DNA of 64,000 nt from positions 1 through 64,000 of the forward strand of contig CAXKVR010000388.1 of assembly GCA_964058845.1 (NCBI GenBank), written 5' to 3'. Under the pieces are notes generated by a model that ran no database searches, was not told the DNA's origin, and worked only from the letters and a program-made list of their open reading frames with translations. The DNA comes from Carex sylvatica. Its lineage: Eukaryota; Streptophyta; Magnoliopsida; Poales; Cyperaceae. This document shows, one piece after another, positions 47,883 through 59,995 of this stretch (position 1 is the first letter of the stretch; each line of letters opens with the position of its first letter). The translations under genes and the position numbers were made by a program.

Positions 47883-50800
47883 ATGGATAGTATCTTTCTC
47901 CTTGGTCATGAATACCGACTGCGGTTTTTACAGCATGCTGCACGACTGCTTGGCTGCGCATACATCTGTATATGGTCTCCGTTCCCGGATCAGTCGTCTA
48001 AGTATGCATCCAAAAATACCTTTTCTCCCACTTTAAAACCATGCGAAATATATATTGAAATGATGACATATCAATTGCAGCCACTTGTCATGCATCAGTG
48101 CGTGGCTTCGGGATGAACATGACAGAGGATTGTCAGGCACGCTTTTCGAAGAATATCGAGGGTCTTTTTGCACCATTGTTAGCGGGTAAGCATGAATGCA
48201 TTGGCAACTTCAAAATGTTCTATGCATTAATATACTGTTTCAATTCTTTTTTTACATAATATAGCTTTTTGAATCCTGCAATTCCTGTACAGTTGTGTTC
48301 CTGGATGGGCATTTAAGGATGGCTTGCTGTACTTTGAGTTGAGAGATTCTGAACTGATGAGCACAGCTTCCCAGCAAATCCAACAGCAGTTCTACCAAGT
48401 AAGAAGCAAAAAAAAAAAAACTTTCCATTGTAGTGTACTTAATTTGCTAGCAACTTGTTAGATCAAGATGCTAACATTATCTTCATACTGTTTGTATTGT
48501 TTTCTAGGAATCAGGAATTAAGGTTAGTGCATAATACTCCTCTTCCTTACTACATTACAGTACATTCTTTTTAATTTTTATCCCTCATCCATAATGGCGT
48601 GTGATGTCTTTGAATATTTCATGAATATCTAACCATTTTCCATCATAGACAGCAGCATTTGTTGGTTGTCAAAATGGAGAAATTGAGCTTGGAATGACTA
48701 CATCATCTCCTGTAAGTTAGTACACGACATTTCTCTCAACAATAATGAGACAGTGATGTTTTTTTTTTTAATTCATTTATCAAAAATTGATAGGCCAACT
48801 TGCAAGTGAATGTACACCAAGTGTTCTCAGAAGATTTCATCCAACAATCACTTCTTGCTGATCTGCTACAGACGCCACCGCCAAATCAACCAACCACAGT
48901 TGATATAGGCCGACCATCCTCTTCTTCCTCTTCACTTCTTTCTCTCTCTGTCGGGAGTCCCGAAGACTCTCCCCTAATTAATATCCCCCGAGTAAGTCAA
49001 TATTTAACTTCAGAAGCAGCGGCATCAAAACCGTTGATTGTACCAGCACCGCACCAGCAACTGATGCAGGCATATGGGCAACATCGAAATCTCCAATTCC
49101 CAACCCCATCTAGTGATGATGAGGCGATGACTAGGGCTATCCTTGAAGTTATTTCTTCTTCGACGACCTCGAGTTCGTCTTCGCCTCAAGTTGGAGATGG
49201 AGCTACCGGGTCCAGAGGTGCATTTAAGGCTTACAAATCTGGCTTGGGACCTAGAGTCGAACCTGTCAAGATAGGTGGTCTTGCACCGCAACGGATGGTT
49301 AAGGCATCATTGGCTATGTTGAGGAGAATGTATTTGACACGGTACCCGACAGTGGAACCGGAGGTGGGGATGCGACCAACTGGCAGTCAATTGCATCATA
49401 TGATATCAGAAAGGAAGCGGCGTGAGAAACTTAATGAGAGCTTTGAAGCATTAAGAAAGTTGCTCCCGCCAGGATCTAAGGTAATTTACCAAGAAATTAT
49501 ACTTCCATTACTTTGTTAGTTTTCTTACAATTTTACCATAAACCTTTTTACCGCAACATAAAGTATTAATTAATAACAGAGGAGTTTATTTGCTCTTATA
49601 TGGTTCTGAACAAATACTTTCTGATCTTCCAAACTAATGGTCAATGTAGTTGAGTTTCATCACACCTACATTTTTTTTTATTTAATTATTTCAACATTTA
49701 CTTTATTAGATGCTCCCTTTCATTCAATATAAGTATATATTATACAACCTTATTAAGTTAATATTTCATGATATAGCATGTCAAGTTACTTCATTCAATT
49801 TGATCTTGGAGTGTCTTAAAAAGCTTTTCTGTACAAATTTGAGCAACTTCTTTGATCCATCTGTTGAACAATTTGCTGCATTTATAACTGACCTGAACTC
49901 AAAACTTCGTTTTTAGCCTGAATTATGGAAATAAAAATGAACCAATTTGTTCAATTCAACAGAAGGATAAGGCTTCAGTTCTTTCAAAGACTAAGGATTA
50001 TGTCAGTACACTAAAAGCACAACTTAATGAATTGGAGGAGAAGAACAAAAGGCTAGAAATGCAAATTAGTCAGGCCAAGGAAGCAGAAGAAAAGATAACT
50101 CAAGAGGTCAGTGAATCAAGTGAAAGAATACAAGTCGAGATAACGAGGGCATTAGAATCGACATCAGAATCTCAACGAATAAATTTGCGAATAGTTGCGA
50201 GAGAAGAATGTGCCTTGGCTGATTTGATTCTCCGTGTACTCGGTTGCTTAAAGGAGATTGGTGCTTTCAAATTGGTATCAGTCAATGCAAGCTCAGATAC
50301 ACCGCGATTTGCACAAGCTGACCTTATATTGCAAGTGACGGTACGTACTACAAAATACAAACTCTTATACATCAATCCTTACATGACATTACTTCCAAAA
50401 ACTTCTTTCCGAAGCTATATCGATCTATTTTATCTTATATATATGTTTTATACAGATGTCATACTTGTTAGCTTTCTTTATTTCATTAAGTTTTTCATAA
50501 CATCGACTCAAAAAAAGGTTTTTCATAATTTATGTGAAAGTACTAGTTAGCATCAGTATCCTTGGGATAAATCTGTCCGCTAATGGTGATACCCTCGAAA
50601 ATAGCATCTTTTGTCGGCTTATCTTCAACAATAGTCATTTTTTTTATCCTTGCGGATATTTACAGATTTCGGTAGTAATTACTAGAAGTATTTGTAAGAG
50701 TATTCAGGAAAACCTACAGTTAAAGTACTACTATTTTATTCCGTAACAATGGATATAATAATCATATGTTAGTTTCAAAGCAGATAATATATTTAGGTAC

Positions 50801-52366
50801 AACAAAACCATGCTTGGGCTACATGCCATTAAATTGGATATAACTAAAACCTCTAGTTACTGATAATTAATACTTTACCGAGGTCAAATTAACTTGTTGT
50901 ATTCAATGTGAAACTGAGTTTAGAATTGTCAGCACTATGGTACAAAATTACCACTGGTGCAAAATGCAAAGAAAAGTACAAGATACTGAATTACTGGTAC
51001 TGACTTTTTCCAGTTTTCGGAAATTTCTTGGTAAGAATCTAATGGCTCTGTAGGAAAAACAAAAACCGTCTTGTTTCCTTGTGAGGGAACCATTGTGGTC
51101 CCCGGAAAGTTGGATTATAAAAAGGAGAGGGAGGGGAGGGTTTTGAGTGCGAATCTTGAGACGAAGCATGAATCTTAGCACGACGCCAGCCATTGGATGG
51201 ACACTGGATTTTCGTTCCCCTGTGTGGGCTCTACTGCTCTAGATTGTTTGAATTGTGAACGAGAAAGGATATCCAGGTTAATTAATTCTAAATTAAGTCA
51301 AGAACGAGACGAGAGCCACGGGACAAATTTGACTAAATTTTGTTATTTACCTGCTAATTAAGATATCCGTCGGCCGTAGGTGAAGTTCGAAAGTGGTGAG
51401 AAGCTTCTAATCGTCAATTAGCAAATCTCTGTCGTTCAAAATCTTTTCAGTCGATGTCAATGTTTTTTCGAATAATTTTATCTTAATTTTTTAATTAAAA
51501 AAATTGGTACTTAGTTAGATTTGTAGAACAATTGAGTCGTAGTTAATTATTTGAATAAACGTGCCATTAAAATTATATGGTTTGAACATGTCAAAAGCCT
51601 ATATATATTAATTAAAATAAAAAGTACTGTTATAATCTTTTGTTGTCTTGCAATAATCTCTGAGCTACCACCAAAAAGTTTACATCTATCAAAAGTCCAA
51701 TTACGAAAGTTCATTTTAATTACCAATAGATTATGACTTGACCAAATCCAAATTCAAGTACAAGTCATACCTCGAAACTTCCCTTGGCCGCCTATCAACC
51801 AACCTAGCTACATTTCTTTTACTTATTCACTTCTATATTATTTTATCTTACCTAACACCAAACATTATAGGTGTATTTTATATCTACCAAGTGTTTTTAT
51901 TTTTTGTTATCCGGGCTTTCATTTTGGTCGCCAATGGTCAACTTTGTTTTCTGACCTCGTGTCAGTTTGGTCCACACCAACTTCATTGAATTTTTTTGAG
52001 TCTATGCTTTCATATGTCAGGGATCAAATAGATACATTATAAACTTTAAGAACTAAAAAGGAAAATTTTGAACTTTAGGGACCAAATTGTAAAATAGACA
52101 ATCATCATGGAACTTTTTCTATGGATTTATATACTGTAATTATAAATTAAGATATATACATGGTGTTGTATTAAAAAAATTGTTTAGACATGGTACAAAT
52201 GAGATACTCTTGAGCACGTACAACAGCGCATGAAAATAATATAATAAAAGTTTCTTTAATTATGTTTGCTAATTTACAGGCCGAGGATTACGATGAAGCG
52301 TTGCTAAAGGAAGAAGTAAAAAAGGTCGTCGAGGATGCAGTGGCCCACCGGTCAGAGATGCAGTAA
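47883..52366 (+). CDS. bHLH041: bHLH transcription factor, bHLH041-like
   Basis: DNA-binding regulator of the plant bHLH family. The eight exons are 47883-48001, 48081-48185, 48293-48398, 48508-48522, 48649-48711, 48794-49480, 49963-50340 and 52280-52366, and they join in frame to 519 residues. The N-terminus (MDSIFLLGHEYRLRFLQHAA, then YICIWSPFPD) and HLSCISAWL/FVGCQNGEIELG resemble the sensor-like N-terminal region of bHLH041-type proteins. The basic region HHMISERKRREK (about 337-348), with the H-E-R triad for E-box recognition, is followed by the two helices (to about 395) and a leucine-repeat coiled coil. An ACT-like domain (about 437-500) ends the protein. An in-frame ATG at 47832 would add 17 residues; I chose 47883 because homologues begin MDS. 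Exon 4 is only 15 nt. Intron 7 is 1.9 kb. Confidence 0.92.
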
Positions 52367-52472
52367 CTTTCCATAGTCTCGTTGGCTCAACAATTTTAAC
52401 TCAAATTTTCACCGCGACTAACCTGATAGGTTACATTACAATTAGCAATTATATACAGAAGAGAAATATTAC

Positions 52473-52818
52473 ATATAGAAAAGAGAATTTTGTATTCATA
52501 AATTTTTTTTATAAAATAGTATAGAAAAATAGAAAGATTATCTTTGATTTTCGATGCATAGAAAGATCTCTAGCGTTTATTTCCGTTCAAACTTGGAATC
52601 TGTAAAACTGGCACTAATTCGAACCCTTTTTTTTTCTGTTGCAACGGCTTCACGTGATGGAGCACAAAGTTTAAATCGGTATAAATTTTACAGATTCAAA
52701 GTTTGAACCGGAATAAATATTACGGATCTTTTTATGCATCGAAAATAAAATATAATCTTTCTCTATTCCTATATTATTTTATAATATTTTCTATGAATAA
52801 AAAATTTTCTATAGAAAA
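52473..52818. repeat. Foldback MITE-like element downstream of the bHLH gene
   Basis: The arms TATAGAAAAGAGAATTTTGT..TTCATAAA and TTATGAATAAAAAATTTTCTATAG pair. The inverted similarity continues through ATGCATAGAAAGATC/GATCTTTTTATGCATCG and CAAACTTGGAATCTGTAAAA and its partner. It begins about 100 bp after the stop codon, so it may lie in the 3' UTR. Confidence 0.65.
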
Positions 52819-53659
52819 GGTTACTTCATAGCTTAGGTTAGAGAGAAAATTGCATAGGTGGCTATGACCAAGATAGATTCCTAGTTGTGTGGGACTTGGT
52901 CACTACCAATAACAGACCAACCAATTGGATGGAGAGATTCAATAAAATAAAAAAATAAAAAAAAGGGAGGATGGAAAGATTCTAGACCAACGCTAGCTGC
53001 AGTACACAGCGAATTTTGTACTCTGTTTTTCTTTATTCAATGGGTGACATTCATTCAATTTTTTATGAGATATTTTAGCCTTTATAGTATATATATTTCA
53101 AAAGTATTATTTAAATTTAAAATTATAATTATCAATGTGTTCTCAATTATTTAGTAGACAGTGAGTGTATCAAATCTGAATCAATATGAAAGACTAATCA
53201 TCAATCGAATTTCCAATAGAGGAACACGTCTAGAATTTTATTGGCATCGACTAATTATCCCCCAGTCAATTTCTCCCATTTATCTCTAGTCAATAACTAT
53301 TTGTGGGGACCACTCATTAATTGTTTATCATTAATTACTTGAGGGACCATCAAATATTTAATAGATTTTACAATTGACGCGCGTAAATATGAATACCTAT
53401 GCGCGCAAGTGTTAATATATAATATATAAAATATTCATATCTAAGATACTAAGTATTTCAAAAAAAACTGAACACATTACACATTCATCTTTTATACGTT
53501 TCTAAAGGTGAATTTTTTTTCTCCGTTCAATCTCGCAAATATTTCTAACAATCTGTGAGAAAATTTTAAAATTTAAAATCATGAACATTGTCTACGTAAT
53601 TTTCTCTTTTAAATGAGATCCATGATGACACTTTCGAGTTGTCCGTCCTGCGAGTATTC
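52819..53659. other. Intergenic DNA, no gene recognised
   Basis: AT-rich sequence with short local repeats only. Confidence 0.4.
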
Positions 53660-54480
53660 ATACATTGTCATGCAAGTATTCATACATCGTCGAAAATACA
53701 TTGTCATGTAAGTATTAATATCTCGTCGAGCAAATATTCATACCTCGTCGTGCAATTGTAAATAATTTATGTCTGAAATATTTGTACCTAACATATTTTA
53801 TCAAAAAAAAAAATTCCATATGGCGCTGGATGACGTCTGAAAATATTAATATTAAATATTGCAAGTATTTATACATCGTCATGCAAGTGTAAATAGTTCA
53901 TATGTCAAGTATTAATAACTAACATAATCTATGAAATTTTATTTTTATTTCTATATGACACTAGATGATGTATGAAATTATTAATTTCAAGTATTCCAAG
54001 TATTCATAACTTGTCATGCAAATTTTAATAGTTTATATATCAAGCGTTTTATATAAAAGATTTTATCAATAGTTTTTTTTTCTTATGACATCATATGACA
54101 TTTGAAAGTACTAATATCAAGTATGCAACTATTCATACCTCGTAATATAAGTGTAAATATTTTATGTATCAAGTATATGTATCTAAGAAATTATATTAAT
54201 TTTTTTTCCATATGGCACTGTATAATATCTGAAAATATTAATATAAAGTATTGCAAGTATTCATACATCACCATGTAAGTGTAAATAGTTCATATATCAA
54301 GTGTTTGTATCAAATAAATTCTATCAAATTTTTTTCATATGCCACTGGATATGGCTGAAAGTATAAATATCAAGTATTGCAAGTATTCATATATCGTAAT
54401 GCAAGTGTGAATAGTTTGTGTATCAAGTTTTTGTATCTAACATATTTTTAATCTTTATTGTTTCCTTGGCACAAGATGAC
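53660..54480. repeat. Degenerate tandem repeat, about 126-135 bp period
   Basis: The landmark GCAAGTATTCATACATCGTC (variants) recurs at about 53861, 53996, 54125, 54253 and 54379, with partial units before that. Each unit also contains AGTGTAAATAGTTTATGTATC-like and CATATGGCACTGGATGA-like segments. The copies are diverged, so the array is old. Confidence 0.75.
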
Positions 54481-54499
54481 ATTTGAAAGTATAGAAGGA

Positions 54500-55304
54500 A
54501 AAATCAGAAACGGAATCGAAATCGGTCACTTGACTGTAAAATCAGAATCGGATGAATCGAATCAAAAACTCGAACTTTTTAGCAAAAGCTTGTTTTGTAC
54601 TTAAAAAATAGAAACCAAGTTATAAATAAATAATTTATGTTAAGTCCAAAAATTGTACTCAAATAATTCATTAGTATAATATTTAAAACTAAACATATAG
54701 CCTAATTAATACTCAAATTGAGTAGAAACAATAAATTTTATATATTAAAAAAATAAAATGTATATTAATATATTTCTTAAAAGTCAAGTTAGATAAAATT
54801 ATAATACCATAAATTTACTAATTAATTCTCTAAAAAATCCACACATTAATCAGTATTTATAGACGAATGTAAAAAAATCAAGAATCATTAATATTGGTCC
54901 CCTAATTGTCCCCTAAATGCATCCTTTAAAGCCTCTGGCATTTCAATTCACGAACTTCATTAAAAGCGGGGCCCAACAACAGTCGCCACTCAATTCTTGT
55001 TGCCCGAGCGCCTACCCGCGTTGCCCACACCCTTTCTTCTCCAATTAACAGTTTGGCCAAGTCAAAATAGCTGATTTCGCCCCCAAATCCATCTAATCTC
55101 TTTTTAACAGCAGAATTTCCTCCGTTTTTCCATGAAAATCGATTCAAATCGTGAGAATCGATCCAATTTGAAGAAAAATTCGGTCAATTTCGGTCGGATT
55201 CCATCGATTCTGTCGATTTTCACGGCAAAACTCGTTCATCGCGTAACTCGGTAAAAAATCGAATCGTCTGGTCCGACTCGGCCGATTTTGCCTTCTATGT
55301 TTTA
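54500..55304. mobile_element. Candidate non-autonomous element with ATCGGAATCGA-type repeats
   Basis: The ends ATAGAAGGAAAAATC and GATTTTGCCTTCTAT are inverted. Subterminal AATCGAATC/GATTCGAT motifs fill both ends. The left part resembles 17130-17290 in intron 1 of the kaurene oxidase gene (AAACTCG..TTTTT and TTGTACTTAAAA phrases). No convincing target duplication was found. Confidence 0.45.
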
Positions 55305-55861
55305 AACTCAAAAGTTAGTTAATGCAGAGAATATAGATTCTTAATTTTGATAGTTAATAAGGTAGTTAGATGGGAGATAAATGGAGGATGGGAGATGGGG
55401 GATAAAATTTTTTATTTAATTTTATTTTTAACTTAATAATATTTTTTAAATATATGAGCAATAAGAGTTGGATATATTGTAAAAATTAAATGTACACTAG
55501 ATTTTTTTTTTCCATAATCAATATTTTGTGTTAGATTGGAGGATTCAAGAGTTATTCGAGATGACAGATATTGTAATTACTTTTTATCTTTCTGAAAATA
55601 ATTTCTTCACCGCTATTTATGGGAGGAATGTTATACTTGATACTTGCCATAATTCATGCATTGGTAATTAGTATTCTCCCTGGCATTATTTACCAGTGGT
55701 TTTAGCATATTTATCTATTTAGCTACAATCCATTAGATTGTTTTGGCCCGGTTGGATTACATAACTTGCAGATCGAATGGTTTATATCGAGTCTGATATG
55801 TCATCGAGAGATCAAATATTTTTTTTAGGAGCCTGATAATTATATTTCAAATAAAATTTCT
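55305..55861. other. Intergenic DNA, no gene recognised
   Basis: AT-rich sequence containing GGGAGATAAATGGAGGATGG-type purine phrases near 55370-55410. No gene or repeat boundary seen. Confidence 0.4.
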
Positions 55862-56926
55862 GAGTGCATCTCCCAAGTAATTTAACAGAAAAAACTTCTA
55901 ATGTTATATAACTTCTATTTTCAGCACTAATATCCAAACATTTAAAGCTTTGTTTATAATATTTTATAATACTACTTGCAAGCATTTAAATCTCTGTCTA
56001 CAAGCATTAAAATTCTAAATCTGTATAATTTTAACTTCTAACTACTTTTATTTTCAAGTCAAAAACAAAAAGAACCATTTCACCCGCTATTTTTTATTTT
56101 TTCTCTGATCATTCTCATCTATTTTCTTGACGATCCGTGATGAATTTTACGAATCTAAAAATATGAACATTTTTTACTCGATTTTCTCTTTCAAATGAGA
56201 TTCATGAAGAATAACTTTCAAGTTATATTTGTGTTGTAATTTTTTTTACCACTTTAAATCTCTGTGACTTTCATTTTTTTTTATTTTTTGCTTCAAAACA
56301 ATTTAAACCTCTGTTTACAAGCATATAAACCACACTTTAAATCTCTAGAATAAAACATGTAAACCTCATGTACAAATAATTTAAACCTCAACAATAATAC
56401 TTCAAAGCATATAAACCTCAACAATAACACTACATTTACAAAGCATATAAACCTCATGTACAAAGCCTTGAAAATTTTAATGGTGGTAGACTGATATTTA
56501 AAAACTTAAAAATTTAAAGTGCTCATGAGTTTTACTTTAAAGAAAAACAAATGACTATAAAATTACTCAAAAGTATTTCTTCATGGATCTTATTTGAAAG
56601 ATAGAATTGAATAGAAAATGTTTGTATTTTTAGATTTGTAAAATTCATCACGGATCATCGAAAAAATAAATTATAATGATCAGAGATAAAATAAAAAATA
56701 GTGAGTGAAATGAATCTTTCCGTTTTTGGCTTGAAGACAAAAGTAGTTAAGAGTTAAAACTATACAGATTTAGAATTTTAATACTTTCAGACAAAGATTT
56801 ATATGTTTACGAGTAGCATTATACAATATTATAAACATAGCTTTAAATGTTTGAATATTAGCGCTGAAAATAAAAGTTAGACAATATTAAAAAAAAATTC
56901 TATTAAACTACTTGGAGGACGCGCTC
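55862..56926. repeat. Long foldback element, about 1065 bp with roughly 350-bp arms
   Basis: The left end GAGTGCATCTCCCAAGTAATTTAA and right end TTAAACTACTTGGAGGACGCGCTC are inverted. The pairing continues inward through CTATTTTCAGC, CAAACATTTAAA, TTTGTTTATAATATT, GATCATTCTCAT and TCTTTCAAATGAGA and their inverted partners. The central 300 bp contains repeated AAACCTC and TTTACAAAGCATATAAACCTC. It has the form of a MULE-type or foldback element. Confidence 0.7.
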
Positions 56927-57317
56927 GGGTATGATGACTCGGAGTACCAGAACATCTCTTTCTTTTTTTTAAATCTCGACCACAGTAGTTAAGTATAATT
57001 TTCATTAAATAAAAATAAAGCTACATCTAGCATTCTACATTCAATGAACATACAGTCTCATCATCAACGTTTAATTAATCTTCACAAGCTTCTTGTGATC
57101 ATAAGAGGCAAAAATAAAAAAATATTGAGCTAAATGAAACTATAAGATGAGATCGATTACGGCTTGGGCTTTATGAAAGGAATTTGTTGAGAATTTGAGT
57201 AACAAAGATTAACTTTGATATATTATTTAATTAAGCAGAGAATTTGAGTGAGCTTGAAATGCTAACTGTGAATTCTTCTCCCCTGATATCTACAATTTGA
57301 TTCACTTCCATCTTATG

Positions 57318-57318
<1 letters not shown>

Positions 57319-57357
<39 letters not shown>
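57319..57357. repeat. (TA)n microsatellite
   Basis: A run of about 18 AT/TA units. It abuts the first hairpin element, and TA runs also lie between and after the two hairpins. Confidence 0.9.
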
Positions 57358-57360
<3 letters not shown>

Positions 57361-57782
57361 GTTGGCTACTATGCTTATATAAGCATATCCCCACATATGC
57401 TTATTACTCATTTTTGTGATTCCAATGTCCAAATGGTCGATCTGAACCGTTCATCTTGTTCTCCATATTAATATGTGCTTGGAAACTAAATTTTACATTT
57501 TTCTGAATTTTTTTACTATTTATTAAGCCACTTTGAAAATCGCTGATCCAACGGTGGCTGCACAAAACAGTAAAATCAGCAGCCACCGTTGGATTAATAA
57601 TTTTCAAAGTGGCTTAATAAATAGTAAAAAAATTCAGAAAAATATAAAATTTAGTTTCCAAGCACATATTAATATGGAGAACAAGATGAACGGTTCAGAT
57701 CGACCATTTGGACATTGGAATCACAAAAATGAGTTATAAGCATATGTGGGGATATGCTTATATAAGCATAGTAGCCAACCTC
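57358..57782. mobile_element. Palindromic hairpin MITE, copy 1 (425 bp)
   Basis: It begins GAGGTTGGCTACTATGC and ends with the exact inverse GCATAGTAGCCAACCTC. The two arms of about 203 bp are almost identical along their whole length and meet at a loop of about 19 nt (CACAAAACAGTAAAATCAG). TA flanks both ends. A transcript would form one very long, nearly perfect stem. Confidence 0.9.
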
Positions 57783-57800
57783 TATATATATATATATATA

Positions 57801-58225
57801 GAGGTTGGCTACTATGCTTATATAAGCATATCCCCACATATGCTTATAACTCATTTTTGTGATTCCAATGTCCAAATGGTCGATCTGAACCGTTCATCTT
57901 GTTCTCCATATTAATATGTGCTTGAAAACTAAATTTTATATTTTTCTGAATTTTTTTACTATTTATTAAGCCACTTTGAAAATCGCTGATCCAACGGTGG
58001 CTGCACAAAACAGTAAAATCAGCAGCCACCGTTGGATCAGCGATTTTCAAAGTGGCTTAATAAATAGTAAAAAAATTCAGAAAAATGTAAAATTTAGTTT
58101 CCAAGCACATATTAATATGGAGAACAAGATGAACGGTTCAGATCGACCATTTGGACATTGAAAACACAAAAATGAGTTATAAGCATATGTGGGGATATGC
58201 TTATATAAGCATAGTAGCCAACCTC
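57801..58225. mobile_element. Palindromic hairpin MITE, copy 2 (425 bp)
   Basis: Same length and same ends as copy 1, in tandem with it, separated by 18 bp of TA repeat (57783-57800). Differences from copy 1 are few: for example GGATCAGCG rather than GGATTAATA at the inner right arm, and TTGAAAAC rather than TTGGAATC near the right end. Confidence 0.9.
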
Positions 58226-58388
58226 TATATATATATATATATATATTTAATAGGACAAGGCCGGGTAGGAAATGAATTAAATGTTTCATTTAAATATTTC
58301 AGTTTAAAAATAGTATTAAATAAGGACAAAACTAATATAATAAAAAAAAAATTCTTAGCGCTCAATTTTGTAAATTAAGCATTCAAAA

Positions 58389-58879
58389 TAGGGGTGTAAA
58401 CGGTCGGATACGGATCGGATAGTAGTCTTATCGTATCCATACCCATTATAATTTTTCGGATATGGATATGGATACGGATACGGATCGGATATTAAATGTT
58501 ACAGATACGGATATATTTCATAATTAGCTTGTTAGTTACAAAATATTTATTATATTATTAAAATATTAATCACTAATTATGTCATAGTGTTATATTATTC
58601 ATTAAAATATATATCTATATGCAATTTAATAAATTATTCATACAATATGTAATTTAATAAATTAATTTAAGAACATATATCACATTTGTTGTGGTTTAAA
58701 GTGTAAACGGTCGGATACGGATAGTAAAATGCCTTACCGTATTTGCATCCGTTATAATTTTTCAGATATGGATACGGATAATCTCAGATACGGATACGGA
58801 TACGGATCGAATAATTTAAGTATTCTTTTGAATTCGGATTCGGATAAAATCGAATATTATCCGATCCGTTTACACCCTA
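58389..58879. mobile_element. Non-autonomous hAT element with CGGATACGG repeats, 491 bp
   Basis: A perfect 8-bp duplication ATTCAAAA (58381-58388, 58880-58887) flanks TAGGGGTGTAAACGG and CCGTTTACACCCTA. CGGATACGGAT repeats lie at both ends. It belongs to the same family as the remnant at 29109. Confidence 0.92.
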
Positions 58880-59365
58880 ATTCAAAATGTCACCTCCCAA
58901 TGAAAAGTAAAGCTAGTATGATTGTTCCTTGTGAAACGTTGGATCATACATTTCAATAGAAACAAATATATACTGTTTATTATTAAATGTATACTTAAAT
59001 GATCAGAATACATATTTATCTATTACAATATACACACTTAACTATTTTTGTTTTAAAAGATAAGTTGGCAAAACATTAATTACAAATGTTTAGTAATTTT
59101 CATATGCTAATATACCTTTAAAATTACACTTTATCTACTTTTTCAACCACTTCAATCTCTATTATCTAGTTCCACCCTTAATTATCATCATAAAAATAAA
59201 TCATTAGTTTAAAATATATTCAAAATTATCCATACAAATGAGAACTTTAACAAATATAGCGTGTTTCGGAAAAAAACTATGATAAATTGTTCATTGTTTG
59301 ATGGTGATACGATCTTGCAAGGCATTTTTTCAAAAGTTGATGCAAAATAATGTTAATTATCAAGT

Positions 59366-59624
59366 TAGTGACAATTTAATAATTCAGAAAAGTTTGGTGA
59401 AATTAAAATTTTGTAATTTGAAAATAATTCAGAATTATACATTGAATTTAGACCGAAAATCATAGTTCCACAAGAGAGCAAAAATAAAAATTCAAATAAT
59501 TTATAAAATTCAGAAAAGGTTTATAAAATTTGTGAATAATTCGAGAAATCAAATATTATGCAGATTAATTCGCCAACCGCTCAAATCCGAATAATTCGTG
59601 AATTAGTCGTGAATCTTGTTACTA
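59366..59624. repeat. MITE-like element, second copy of the family at 30282
   Basis: The ends are TAGTGACAATTTAATAATTC and GAATCTTGTTACTA. Read in reverse, the body matches 30282-30530. It lies 370 bp upstream of the asparaginyl-tRNA synthetase start. Flanking DNA (58888-59365 and 59625-59995) shows no gene, apart from an (ATAC)n/TATA-like run at 59710-59737. Confidence 0.5.
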
Positions 59625-59995
59625 TGGTGTCAACTATAGTTAATTTAAAGGTTAATTGATAAAAAATAAATAATGAAAACTGAAATATATTCATAAGATA
59701 TTACAATGATACATATATATATACATACATACATACATTATTTTCCTTAATTGGTGTATTTTTTCAGTGCTACATTCTCGACCAAGACAACTTAGATAAG
59801 TTTTTTGGGTTTATTCAAATAACACAGGGGTTGAAGGTACAATAATTTGGAAGGCAGGGACTATTTTGCAGGGATTATAAAAGATAATTTAAGAGAATCA
59901 TAAACCTCCATTTGTGCTCTCCATCTTCTACAACGCAGCCGCCGCCAGTGTATTATCATCAGAAAAACCCTAATTGCTACTGAAGCAAATCTTGA

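Noticed and set aside
50948..51193. Gene inside intron 7 of the bHLH gene
   Set aside because: The minus-strand frame has no motif; the intron otherwise looks like ordinary AT-rich DNA.
57404..58289. Several 60-75-codon open frames on both strands
   Set aside because: The same peptides appear from each arm of the palindromic MITEs; they mirror inverted-repeat structure, not genes.
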